The notes below the pieces were generated by a model. The model did no database searches, was not told the DNA's origin, and worked only from the letters and a program-made list of their open reading frames with translations. Of a stretch of DNA of 64,000 bases, positions 44,592 to 52,343 are shown in pieces (position 1 is the first letter of the stretch; each line of letters starts with the position of its first letter). The translations under genes and the position numbers were made by a program. The stretch is from Sphingobacterium sp. B16(2022) (GTDB taxonomy: Bacteria; Bacteroidota; Bacteroidia; Sphingobacteriales; Sphingobacteriaceae): assembly GCF_012030425.1 (NCBI RefSeq), contig NZ_JAAUVN010000002.1:310001-374000 (forward strand), read 5' to 3'.

Positions 44592-45992
44592 ATGTTCAAT
44601 AAGATAAGTATAGCAAGTGCGCTCTTATTAGGTTTGACATCCTGTATCGGTTACAAAGCGGCCAGCCCCGAAAAAATAGAACGGTTAAAAAATAACAGCG
44701 AGATAAAGGCAAATATGAAGATTTCCGATAAATGGATTCAGGAAAAACAGCAAGATCAACCTGATTTTCCTTACCAGTGGATGAGTGAACTGCTCAGTCC
44801 TGAATTGGAGGCAATGATCAAAGAAGGATTAGCACATAATGTTGATATCATCATTTCTAAAGAAAAACTGAACCAGGTTGAGTTATCCATGGATATTGCA
44901 GGCAGCAGCCTTTATCCTAGTGTTAATGCATTAGCAAATACCAGCAACAACCTCGTTAGTGGGAGCCATATCGGTAATCTGCAATTTAAAGCCAATTGGG
45001 AGCTTGATCTTTGGGGAAAAAATAAATCAGCAGAAATGGTAAGTGTAAGCCAATATTATTCAGCAGTATTTAAGAAAAAACTGCTAGAACAATCAGTCGC
45101 TGCTATGATCGCTAAAGCCTACTACCTGAATATCTCAGGGCAGTATCAGGAGCAGAAGATCAGTGATTATATTTCGAAAACCCAAGATCTGAAGAAGATA
45201 TTTACCGTTCAAAATAAAGTAGGAACCGCCAATACGCTTGACTTATCAAATATCGAAAGCGAAATTATTCTTTTGAATTCTTATCTGGAAAAGGTTAAAA
45301 ATGCCAATTCGCAGTCAAGAAGGAGTTTAGAAATGCTTTGCGGAAAATACCCAGAAGGTTTGATAAAAGTAAATTCAGATTTTTTTACTTTAAAACACGA
45401 TATCCCAACAGATTTTCCATTAAGTCTATTGGAAAAGAGATCCGATATTATGGCGCAGCTGTTTCAAATCGAATCTAGCTTCTATGAAGTTCAGGAAGCC
45501 AAAGCTGCGAGATTGCCTTCCCTTAATATAAGTGCTGCTTTCGGAGCTGCAGAAACCAATGTTGGAGGCATCAGCAATTTATTTTCTAATCCCCTGATAA
45601 AAGTTGGAGGTGGGTTGACAACTCCCATTTTTAATGGAGGAAGACTCAAGAAAAATGTAGAAATAAAAACCTCTCAACAGCAGCAGGTAATAGAAGATTA
45701 TTCAAAATCGGTGCTTTTGGCTTTCTCTGAAGTAGAATCTGCATTAGCAAATTTAAGTTCTATCGATAAGCAAAAAGTTTTTCAGCAACAACTTATTACT
45801 GCGTTAGAGAAGAATATCGCTTTAACAAAAAAACAGATACAAATCGGTAGTAGTAACAGTTTTGTTCTGATAAAAAAACAAAGAGAACTGATAAAGAAAG
45901 AAATGAACAACATAGATCTCGATCTCCAACAGCGCATGGAAAGAATTAATCTCTATATGGCTTTAGGAGCCAGCGGTCTAGAAAAATTTTAA
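44592..45992 (+). CDS. Outer-membrane efflux lipoprotein, NodT/OprM type
   Basis: A 466-residue outer-membrane factor with lipobox GLTSC (Cys18) and two repeated OEP domains. Marks include ANWELDLWGKNKSAEMVS, GTANTLDLSNIESEI, FPLSLLEKRSDI and ATPIFN-like GGLTTPIFNGGRLKKNV. It forms the trimeric exit channel with the HlyD protein upstream. The gene follows immediately (1 base) and ends at a terminator, so DUF3302-HlyD-OMF is a closed unit. Confidence 0.93.
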   Translation: MFNKISIASALLLGLTSCIGYKAASPEKIERLKNNSEIKANMKISDKWIQEKQQDQPDFPYQWMSELLSPELEAMIKEGLAHNVDIIISKEKLNQVELSMDIAGSSLYPSVNALANTSNNLVSGSHIGNLQFKANWELDLWGKNKSAEMVSVSQYYSAVFKKKLLEQSVAAMIAKAYYLNISGQYQEQKISDYISKTQDLKKIFTVQNKVGTANTLDLSNIESEIILLNSYLEKVKNANSQSRRSLEMLCGKYPEGLIKVNSDFFTLKHDIPTDFPLSLLEKRSDIMAQLFQIESSFYEVQEAKAARLPSLNISAAFGAAETNVGGISNLFSNPLIKVGGGLTTPIFNGGRLKKNVEIKTSQQQQVIEDYSKSVLLAFSEVESALANLSSIDKQKVFQQQLITALEKNIALTKKQIQIGSSNSFVLIKKQRELIKKEMNNIDLDLQQRMERINLYMALGASGLEKF

Positions 45993-46028
45993 AAGTTAAA
46001 AAAACTTTAAGTAGAATTTCGCAAATAC

Positions 46029-46060
46029 AAAAAGCTCCAACTGGAGCTTTTTTTTTTACT
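46029..46060 (+). terminator. Rho-independent terminator after the export unit
   Basis: A perfect 10-bp stem AAAAAGCTCC/GGAGCTTTTT with loop AACT, followed by a T run. Confidence 0.92.
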
Positions 46061-46367
46061 TTAAAAACTATATCTGTCCTAATGATCTGTTCTACTCTTC
46101 TCAACCAAGTCTTAATTCAAAAACTTCTGTCAATTGCTCTGTAATAAATGTAAACACTTCTATTCCAAAATATTCAGTATCTGTTTCAGAAAGATCCTGA
46201 GGTAATTAAATCCACAGGAACGGATTATTGTATATGTTCATGATTGTGTCAGGTATTTTCCTGGCTGATTATGAATCAGAACTGTGAATCATTCGAACTG
46301 ATGTGGAATAATTAGACAATAGTAACTATGAAAAATAAGGTGCCTTTGAAGGTAATTAAAAAATAAC
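46061..46367. other. Gene-free flank of the IS982 block
   Basis: About 300 bases with no complete gene. On the minus strand 46101-46205 is open for about 34 codons ending in TGA, with coding-like composition (EYFGIEVFTFITEQL); it may be a gene remnant, but no family is recognised. Confidence 0.4.
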
Positions 46368-46374
46368 TATTATA
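46368..46374. repeat. Left 7-bp target-site duplication (TATTATA)
   Basis: TATTATA immediately precedes the left IS982 end (ACCCG at 46375). The same seven bases follow the right end at 48003-48009. Confidence 0.7.
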
Positions 46375-46508
46375 ACCCGTTGTGCATTATGATTTAGGGC
46401 TATAAATAAGATAAATAAGTTGTTCATTGCTCTGATAATCAGTAAACTGTTTTTACGACAGAACGATTTAGAATGAACAACCTATTAGCAAATTACGAAA
46501 GAATATTG
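46375..46508 (+). repeat. Left direct repeat: 5' end of an IS982-family element
   Basis: These 134 bases recur at 47751-47875 with three substitutions and one difference of 9 bases (ATAAATAAG is doubled here). They cover the terminal inverted repeat, the upstream region and the first 12 codons of the transposase. Confidence 0.93.
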
Positions 46509-46640
46509 GGAGTTTTAAGAGAAATATCAACAGAGCGGCAATTACCCATGCAGCGCAGGCGCCCTTCGCTGAGCGATCTTGAGGAGATCAGCCTGAGTTT
46601 TTGTCCTATCGGTATCGAAAAGATTTCATCCGGAATTTAA
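46473..46640 (+). pseudogene. IS982 family transposase, N-terminal fragment
   Basis: Fifty-five codons starting MNNLLANYERILGVLREIS and continuing ERQLPMQRRRPSLSDLEEIS, the typical N-terminus of IS982-family transposases. After LSF the similarity stops and the frame ends within 13 codons. The DDE catalytic part is absent. Too short to be active. Confidence 0.85.
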
Positions 46641-47011
46641 TGAACATAAACTGGAAAACCATGGAAATAGACATCGTAACAAAGCAGGCTCATGCCTATT
46701 TCTTCCATTTCATCAGTTTTGCTAAGTGCAATGAGTTTCAGCCAGAATATTTTTGTTACACAACCGGAGGTTCCTCTCTTTAATTTTAGGTGCAGCAAAC
46801 GAAGATCAGATGATTACCAAATTATAACTTTTAACATTATTTGTTCAGTGTTTGTTCAGTACTTGCTCAGTGATCACTCAGTGTAGACTGTATCAATATT
46901 GACTGATTACTGTATAAAAATTGATTAAAAATTGCTATTAATTAAAATCTGGTATTAGGATGTGTTCGTTTTAATGTTTATCTTAATTATCTATAAACTA
47001 ATCAGGTAATT
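46641..47011. other. Spacer between the IS982 fragment and the DUF6266 gene
   Basis: No complete gene. A short frame from 46692 starts like a signal peptide (MPISSISSVLLSAMSFSQN) and continues VTQPEVPLFNF before losing coding character; it may be a scrap of a secreted-protein gene. The 11-bp-period array lies at 46842-46885. Confidence 0.4.
46842..46885. repeat. 11-bp-period TGTTCAG array upstream of the DUF6266 gene
   Basis: Four units with an exact period of 11 bases start at 46842, 46853, 46864 and 46875: TGTTCAGTGTT, TGTTCAGTACT, TGCTCAGTGAT, CACTCAGTGTA. The core TCAGT keeps its phase. A related but longer array lies at 48230-48328. Confidence 0.85.
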
Positions 47012-47671
47012 ATGGCAATCATCAAAAATGGCGTTAATGGGACTGTTTCCGGGAAAGCAGGTTCTGTTGTGTTTGTCTTAACGAAAACAGGAAATTATGT
47101 GCGTTCTCTCCCTCGTGTTAAAAAACGGGCACCTACACCTGAGCAGCTGCTCAGTAGAACACGCTTCAAAATTGTGAGGTCGCATATTAGTATGTTAAAT
47201 CCCATTATCAATATTGGTTATAATGCATACAGCTATCCTAAGCGGGCATATGATGTGGCGATGTCTTATAATTTGAACCAGGCACTTATTCAGAAAGAAG
47301 ACGGTTTTGTAGTTGACTGGCAGAAATTTATGATTGCCAAAGGAAGCCCGAATCCCATCACTTCCTACACGATGGATTTCGATCAAGAAAATCAAGTGAT
47401 TCGGGTTACCTGGGAATATGATGTCTATCTGGAGAAGAAGTTTAACACCAGGTCTTACGATTCCTTCTTAATCCTGTATAATGCAGAAGATAATGGGGCT
47501 GAATATCCACTTTTGATGAACGACTCGAAAGACAGTTTAATATCTTGCAAACAAAATGTTAAAATCCCGAAACATAAAAAGGAAGTGACGTATGAAGTGT
47601 TTATCTTTTTTGTAGAGAGCTATGGTGGTGGTAATACAGACAGTATGCACCTGGGCAATATAAAGGTTTGA
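47012..47671 (+). CDS. DUF6266 family protein, cargo between IS982 remnants
   Basis: A 219-residue protein beginning MAIIKNGVNGTVSGKAGSVV and then VRSLPRVKKRAPTPEQLLSRTRF, the diagnostic DUF6266 N-terminus (an xIKxGxxGxxSGKxGxVV pattern). The rest is beta-rich, with DFDQENQVIRVTWEYDVY. There is no signal peptide or membrane helix. Function is unknown. It is the only intact gene within the IS982 block, 126 bases after an 11-bp-period array. The family is common in Sphingobacteriaceae and Flavobacteria, often in accessory DNA; a surface, phage-like or defence role would be guesswork. Confidence 0.88.
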   Translation: MAIIKNGVNGTVSGKAGSVVFVLTKTGNYVRSLPRVKKRAPTPEQLLSRTRFKIVRSHISMLNPIINIGYNAYSYPKRAYDVAMSYNLNQALIQKEDGFVVDWQKFMIAKGSPNPITSYTMDFDQENQVIRVTWEYDVYLEKKFNTRSYDSFLILYNAEDNGAEYPLLMNDSKDSLISCKQNVKIPKHKKEVTYEVFIFFVESYGGGNTDSMHLGNIKV

Positions 47672-47750
47672 GCGGTATCATGTGTCATTATTCCAGGGTG
47701 AATGTAAACTGGAGTTACGACCTTTGAAACAGATTTAATAAATTAAAGAA

Positions 47751-48002
47751 ACCCGTTGTGCATTATGATTTAGGGCTATAAATAAGTTGTTCATTACTCT
47801 GATAATCAGTAAACTGTTTTTACGACAAAACGATTTAGAATGAACAACCTACTAGCAAATTACGAAAGAATATTGAAGGGTTCAAGACCAGGATTTTAAC
47901 AAAGATTACCGCGATGACTGTCATTCATTACATCAACAAAAATATATTCAACAGAAATATCAATAATTTAAAAATTAGCACTATTTAAAATGCATAACGG
48001 GT
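47751..48002 (+). mobile_element. Internally deleted IS982 copy (MITE-like, 252 bp)
   Basis: A 252-base element with both terminal inverted repeats (ACCCGTTGTGCATTAT at the left and its 14/16 complement at the right). It joins the first 12 transposase codons directly to the last 36, with a frame change, so it could only move by using a transposase supplied elsewhere. Bases before its left end (TTAAAGAA) do not match those after its right end, so it has no target duplication of its own. Confidence 0.82.
47840..47988 (+). pseudogene. IS982 family transposase, N- and C-terminal ends fused by deletion
   Basis: The first part reads MNNLLANYERIL; from about 47878 a different frame reads GFKTRILTKITAMTVIHYIN and then KNIFNRNINNLKISTI before the stop at 47986-47988, which is the C-terminus of the same transposase family. 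About 250 central residues with the catalytic triad are missing. Confidence 0.85.
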
Positions 48003-48009
48003 TATTATA
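48003..48009. repeat. Right 7-bp target-site duplication (TATTATA)
   Basis: Identical to 46368-46374 and directly outside the right inverted repeat that ends at 48002. Confidence 0.7.
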
Positions 48010-48030
48010 AATATTAGGTTAACTTTTTAC

Positions 48031-48147
48031 TATCGTTGGGTGAGACTGGGGGAGTTGGTGCCGAGGCGTAAAGGAAAACGGCATTACTTTTACAAAGAGG
48101 ATTTGTTACAGCAACTGGAAGAAGGAAGACGACGGGGAAGGATCTGA
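48031..48147 (+). pseudogene. C-terminal fragment of a helix-turn-helix/excisionase-like protein
   Basis: The frame reads YRWVRLGELVPRRKGKRHYF, then YKEDLLQQLEEGRRRGRI and a stop. This is the wing and tail of the small MerR-like helix-turn-helix proteins that accompany mobile elements in Bacteroidota. The N-terminal half and start codon are missing, and the sequence upstream is the IS end. Confidence 0.7.
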
Positions 48148-48229
48148 TGTTTCCGTGAGCGGTAATGATCTGCAATGATAGACTCGTTACGAGCGATTAT
48201 ATCATTTGGAGTCAATTTTAAAGCTCATT

Positions 48230-48328
48230 TGTTCGAGAGCTGTTCGACTGTTGTTCGAGAGCTGTTCGGGACTTGCTCGTGACTTGTTCGGGTGCGCTTC
48301 GACTGCTGTTCGACAGGGCTTCGGGAAA
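48230..48328. repeat. 11-bp-period TGTTCG array, nine units
   Basis: Nine consecutive 11-base units start at 48230, 48241, 48252, 48263, 48274, 48285, 48296, 48307 and 48318. Examples are TGTTCGAGAGC (twice), TGTTCGGGACT and TGCTCGTGACT. Each begins with TGTTCG or a near variant (TGCTCG, GCTTCG). The period is close to one turn of B-DNA. Confidence 0.9.
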
Positions 48329-48349
48329 CTGCCGAAGCCCTGTCGAACA
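48307..48349. repeat. 18-bp perfect hairpin capping the array
   Basis: Left arm 48307-48324 (TGTTCGACAGGGCTTCGG), loop of 7 bases, right arm 48332-48349. The left arm consists of array unit 8 and most of unit 9; the right arm is their inverted copy. There is no T run, so it is unlikely to be a plain terminator. Confidence 0.9.
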
Positions 48350-48760
48350 ATTGCCGATAATTAACCAAAGTAATCTCGAACAAGTCTCCTAGTGTATGCG
48401 AGCATGTGTCAAACGCGTGTCGATGCCACTTGTTTATGGTCGGCTTGTTATGATGATCGCAGTTGATGATGAAGACACTCATTTGCGATCATTTACGTTC
48501 ATTTATCGTTATGTCAAATTTTAGGACTTACTTTCGCTTTCGATGTATCCAATGGCTGTAAGATGGAGCATATTTGAAATTTTAGATCTGCCTGGGATGT
48601 TTTGATTCAGACCGATCCTGTTGAATAATATTTTTGAGATTGACTAGGGTTAAGTTTTCCTGAGTCGTCTTTTATTTGTTGTATTCTCTTTTATTTGAAA
48701 TATGCTGTTTGCTTAGCTGTATCTGAAAGAAGAAATACCAAAACCTAGATAACGAATAAT

Positions 48761-51319
48761 ATGAATATACTGAAAAAAGATGCCTTCCTGAGGTTACCAT
48801 TTGTATGTGGACTATTGCTGCTCGGTGGCAATAGTTTCGCACAGCAAGTGGTCCTGAAGAATGATAAAATACAGCGCACATTGACCTATGACGGGCAGGT
48901 ATGGAGGACAACTTCTTTTATGGATATGGATCACAAAAGAAAACTGAAAGTAACGAGTGATGAAATCCATATTCTACCTATGGAAACTACGAAAGGCTAT
49001 AGCATTGATGCGTTTATAGCCGTAAATAAACCTAAAGAATTCAACAAAGGAGATACCTCTTTTGTGGAGATCAGTTATCGTCCGAAAGATAAGTTTAAGC
49101 AAATTTTAGAAATTCCACTAGAATTGAAGATCACTTATTTTGTGGTGGCCGGCGAACGTTTTTCTAGAAAGAAGTTGCAATTATCGTATGCCCGAAAAGT
49201 AACGGTAGACCGTCTGGAGGTAGAGCGTATGTATATGCAGAAGAATGCTAGCGGAGGTGGACGCGGAGAGCCTGTGTTTATTGATAATGCGTGGTTTTTT
49301 GGTCTTGAATATCCTGCGGGGCATAGTAGACATACCGATGGTAATTTACCTGCAGCAGATGCGCGTCATTTTGAAAAAGTTGGTAATTACAGTTTCATCG
49401 ATCTGGAAGGCCGGGATATCGAACCGGAGACAAAAAAAGGTGCCATGCGCTTAATGCATTTTCCGGGTTTTGCGAAACAAAATACGACGGGTGGCTTTAA
49501 CATAGACAGTAAAATAGCAGCTACTGGGGTTGTAAAAGATGACCTTTCTATCCAACAATCTTTTATGGACTATCTATCGACGATGTGGAAGGCACCGAGT
49601 TCATTTTTACATTATAATAACTGGTTTGATGCAGCCGCCAAAGACCTAAGCGGTGACGGACTGCTCAACGTTTATAAAAGCTTTAAAAAAGCAATTGAAC
49701 CCTATGGCGTGAAAATGGACGCTATGGTGGCCGATGATGGATGGCAGGACAGAAAATCGATCTGGGAGCCTTCGCCCCGCTACTTTCCGAACGGTATGGC
49801 CGATGTTAAATTATTGCGCGATAAATTGAAAAAAGAGGGTGTTGATTTCGGTTTGTGGCTATCCATATCGGGTTATACCAATAATATTGATTGGGGGAAA
49901 GCAGCAGGTTATGCCGAAGCGGTGCGTAATGAATATTTTTCACAGTATGGTCGCTATTACAGCTTGAGTGCCGATAAGTATAAAAATGAGGTCATGAAAA
50001 AGATCCCTGCAATTGCGAAAGAACTGGATTTGGTTTATTATAAACATGATTTCAACGACCTGTCGGATAAGAGTACCGGTAACAATCATCCGGGGACAGA
50101 TAGGCATGGACATGAGGCTAATCTGGATGCACAGATCGACGTTTTACTGGCAACTCGTGCAGTTAAGCCTGATATTATACAGAATCTTACCAACTGGATC
50201 TGGTTTTCGCCTTACTGGTTGGTTTACTCCGATTACTTATGGTTACTGGCTGGTGATGATGGAATGAATGCAAATTGGCCTGAATTGTCCAAATGGGCAA
50301 TGAAATCTACCGACCGCGATGCTTATTTTGCGCGCATGTGGGGAAACGCTGGCGACCGTCCCTTGGTGCCGATTTCCAAAATTATGACACATGGTATCGT
50401 GAAAACGGGAGATGCATCGGAACATGAAACATTGCAGGATTGGATGGACTATGCCTTGATGCATTATGGACGCGGTACCCTTTTGAAAGAGTGGTATATC
50501 TCGGCTGCTTCGATGACGGAAGACGAATGGAAGGTCTTGTGTCTGGTAGATAATTGGGCTAAGAAACATCGTAATGAACTCAATAAAACATTTTATGTAG
50601 GTGGTCGTCCTGATGAAGGGGCAGTGTATGGTTATATAGGCTGGGAGGGCGAACAAGGCGTGCTGACTGTCAGAAATCCCGCAGCTGAAACGCAGACAAT
50701 TCGCATCCCTTTTAATGAAACGGTAGGTTTTTCACTAGCTAAAAATAAGGAATATCATGCGCAGGTGGTTTACCCTTATCATGATCAATATGCGAAAACC
50801 TTTACATCAGGTAAGGTGATGGAGATTGAGGTTCCGGGTTATTCAACGATGGCTTTGGAATTTAGAGAGGGAGCAGTTCCGTCGGTTAAGTCTGCGATTT
50901 CCAGGCCGGAGTTTAAAACGGAGAAGGGAGCGCAACAGATTACTACAAAATTGCAGGTACCTATAGATGTGAAGGGCAGAGCAGAATTGTTGATTATTGG
51001 TTGGCCTCACGACGTTCAGGTAAGTATCAATGGAGAAGTTCAGGTACCAACGAAGTCAGAAAAAGCAAATTTGAATGCCTTTGCCGGATATGCAAAAGCG
51101 GGTATGATTCTTCCGGATGCCAAAGATTGGAAAATGAACAGTTTCGATTTGATGCGGTACAAAGGTCAGGATATCGAGATTACATATAACCGTATCGATG
51201 AGTTTGAAAGTCATTTGCTACTCGAGCGTCAGGTTGAGGCAAAAGACTATAATACTGCTAATGATGTTTTATGGCCACTGTCAAATGATACTCGGAGACA
51301 GACCTTGAAACTTTACTAG
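48761..51319 (+). CDS. Secreted clan GH-D glycosidase (alpha-galactosidase-like)
   Basis: An 852-residue exported enzyme; the signal peptide ends at SFAQ (about residue 28). A beta-sandwich N-terminal domain (about 30-270) precedes a TIM barrel with clan GH-D marks: VADDGWQDRKSIWEP, a likely nucleophile Asp in LVYYKHDFNDL, and SDYLWLLAGDD with a candidate acid/base Asp. A C-terminal beta domain covers about 640-740, and a further domain follows (LQVPIDVKGRAELLIIGW). GH36-type alpha-galactosidase or alpha-N-acetylgalactosaminidase is the most likely activity, but the motifs diverge from standard GH36. It starts the glycan-degradation region. Confidence 0.8.
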   Translation: MNILKKDAFLRLPFVCGLLLLGGNSFAQQVVLKNDKIQRTLTYDGQVWRTTSFMDMDHKRKLKVTSDEIHILPMETTKGYSIDAFIAVNKPKEFNKGDTSFVEISYRPKDKFKQILEIPLELKITYFVVAGERFSRKKLQLSYARKVTVDRLEVERMYMQKNASGGGRGEPVFIDNAWFFGLEYPAGHSRHTDGNLPAADARHFEKVGNYSFIDLEGRDIEPETKKGAMRLMHFPGFAKQNTTGGFNIDSKIAATGVVKDDLSIQQSFMDYLSTMWKAPSSFLHYNNWFDAAAKDLSGDGLLNVYKSFKKAIEPYGVKMDAMVADDGWQDRKSIWEPSPRYFPNGMADVKLLRDKLKKEGVDFGLWLSISGYTNNIDWGKAAGYAEAVRNEYFSQYGRYYSLSADKYKNEVMKKIPAIAKELDLVYYKHDFNDLSDKSTGNNHPGTDRHGHEANLDAQIDVLLATRAVKPDIIQNLTNWIWFSPYWLVYSDYLWLLAGDDGMNANWPELSKWAMKSTDRDAYFARMWGNAGDRPLVPISKIMTHGIVKTGDASEHETLQDWMDYALMHYGRGTLLKEWYISAASMTEDEWKVLCLVDNWAKKHRNELNKTFYVGGRPDEGAVYGYIGWEGEQGVLTVRNPAAETQTIRIPFNETVGFSLAKNKEYHAQVVYPYHDQYAKTFTSGKVMEIEVPGYSTMALEFREGAVPSVKSAISRPEFKTEKGAQQITTKLQVPIDVKGRAELLIIGWPHDVQVSINGEVQVPTKSEKANLNAFAGYAKAGMILPDAKDWKMNSFDLMRYKGQDIEITYNRIDEFESHLLLERQVEAKDYNTANDVLWPLSNDTRRQTLKLY

Positions 51320-51344
51320 TTTCAGAAACAAAATAATTAATATT

Positions 51345-52193
51345 ATGAAATCAGTTTTTTTAACGATCGGATTGATCGTCTTTAGTTTTTTAGCGCAAGC
51401 TCAGGAAAAATTTTCCTTCGCATTTTTTACTGATCTGCACTTGAATACGAGTGAAGAAACCAAAAGTTTTGACGCTTTAGGGAAAGCTTTGGAACACGCA
51501 AAGTCTAAAAAAGTAGATTTTGTTCTATCTGGTGGTGATAATGTTGATGTCGACGCTTACAAAGCAGATCAGTTGCCGAAAGCGAAGAGTATGTTCCAGA
51601 AATACAAGGATCAGATCGATGCTTCTAAAATGAAGTATTACTACGCCATCGGTAACCACGATCGTTACTGGCACTACGATGGTAAGGATGGTGCCGGATT
51701 GTTTGAATCTGTCTTCGGTAAAAGCTACTACAGTTTTGAGCATAAAGGATGGCGCTTTATCGTGCTCAATTCGGCTCAAATTTGTAATGGTAAATATTGT
51801 GTCGATGACGAACAAAAAGCTTGGTTAGAAGGAGTGCTGGCAAGTACGCCGAAAAACCAACCGATCGTTGTAGTAGCACACGTTCCGTTCTTGTCGCTAT
51901 ACTATCCGGTATTGGAAGGAAAGTATACAGATGCAGATACGTTTAGTAATCAAAAAGCTGTTTTTGATCTTTTTGGTCAGCATAACCTGAAGTTAGTTTT
52001 GCAGGGACATCAGCACCTTTATGAGGAAATCAAAGTAAAAGGTGTACAGTTTATCACTGCAGGTGCTATCTGTGCGAGCTGGTGGGGTGGCCCATTTCAT
52101 GGTACACAAGAAGGTTACCTAAAAGTGGATGTCAACGGTGATAAATTCAAATGGGACTATATTGATTACGGTTGGACCGTTAATGGTAAGTAA
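51345..52193 (+). CDS. Secreted calcineurin-like metallophosphoesterase
   Basis: A 282-residue exported protein; the signal peptide ends at LAQAQ near residue 20. The metal motifs are FFTDLHLN, SGGDNVD, AIGNHDRYW, VVAHVPF and LQGHQHLYEE. It begins 25 bases after the glycosidase stop and is followed by a terminator, so the two genes form one unit. Secreted members act on nucleotides or phosphorylated sugars and lipids. Here it may remove phosphate from a glycan such as a phosphorylated oligosaccharide (inference from context). Confidence 0.9.
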   Translation: MKSVFLTIGLIVFSFLAQAQEKFSFAFFTDLHLNTSEETKSFDALGKALEHAKSKKVDFVLSGGDNVDVDAYKADQLPKAKSMFQKYKDQIDASKMKYYYAIGNHDRYWHYDGKDGAGLFESVFGKSYYSFEHKGWRFIVLNSAQICNGKYCVDDEQKAWLEGVLASTPKNQPIVVVAHVPFLSLYYPVLEGKYTDADTFSNQKAVFDLFGQHNLKLVLQGHQHLYEEIKVKGVQFITAGAICASWWGGPFHGTQEGYLKVDVNGDKFKWDYIDYGWTVNGK

Positions 52194-52213
52194 ATAACAG
52201 GGAATGGATTATT

Positions 52214-52246
52214 AAGCCTCTCACGTCAAGTGAGGGGCTTTTTACT
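52214..52246 (+). terminator. Rho-independent terminator after the phosphoesterase gene
   Basis: An 11-bp stem AAGCCTCTCAC/GTGAGGGGCTT (one G-U pair) with a short loop and a following TTTACTTATCTTGTTTT. Confidence 0.87.
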
Positions 52247-52343
52247 TATCTTGTTTTAAATACTTAAAATAAGGGAAATTCACCCTCTTTTAAATAAATT
52301 TTTGCACTTTAGTAACATCAAATCTAAAGAACATAAGATCATT

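Larger units (their letters stand above)
46375..48002 (+). mobile_element. Composite IS982-family block carrying a DUF6266 gene
   Basis: Both outer ends carry the IS inverted repeat: ACCCGTTGTGCATTAT on the left and, in reverse complement, ACCCGTTATGCATTTT on the right (14 of 16 match). The outermost ends are flanked by the same 7 bases, TATTATA. Inside are a left IS copy truncated after its 5' part, a DUF6266 gene, and a right IS copy in the same orientation that has lost its middle. No functional transposase remains. The simplest reading is a composite transposon that inserted as one unit and then decayed. Confidence 0.72.
48148..48760. other. Gene-free region holding the long 11-bp-period array
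   Basis: About 610 bases without a supported gene. It contains the array and hairpin at 48230-48349; the minus-strand open frame across it (48225-48482) is a by-product of the repeats. The stretch 48350-48760 shows no recognised element or clear promoter for the glycosidase gene. Confidence 0.6.

Noticed and set aside
46101..46205. Minus-strand 34-codon open stretch
   Set aside because: Coding-like, but without start codon or recognisable family; mentioned only as a possible remnant.
46692..46886. Short frame with a signal-peptide-like start inside the IS982 block
   Set aside because: Coding character is lost after about 45 codons and it runs into the 11-bp array; at best a gene scrap.
46842..48328. 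11-bp arrays as a CRISPR locus
   Set aside because: Units are contiguous with no spacers and no cas genes are present; the period is far too short.
48225..48482. Minus-strand open frame of 85 codons across the 11-bp array
   Set aside because: More than a third of it is the translation of the repeat and hairpin, with SR/EQ-rich residues that simply mirror the array; no start context or family.
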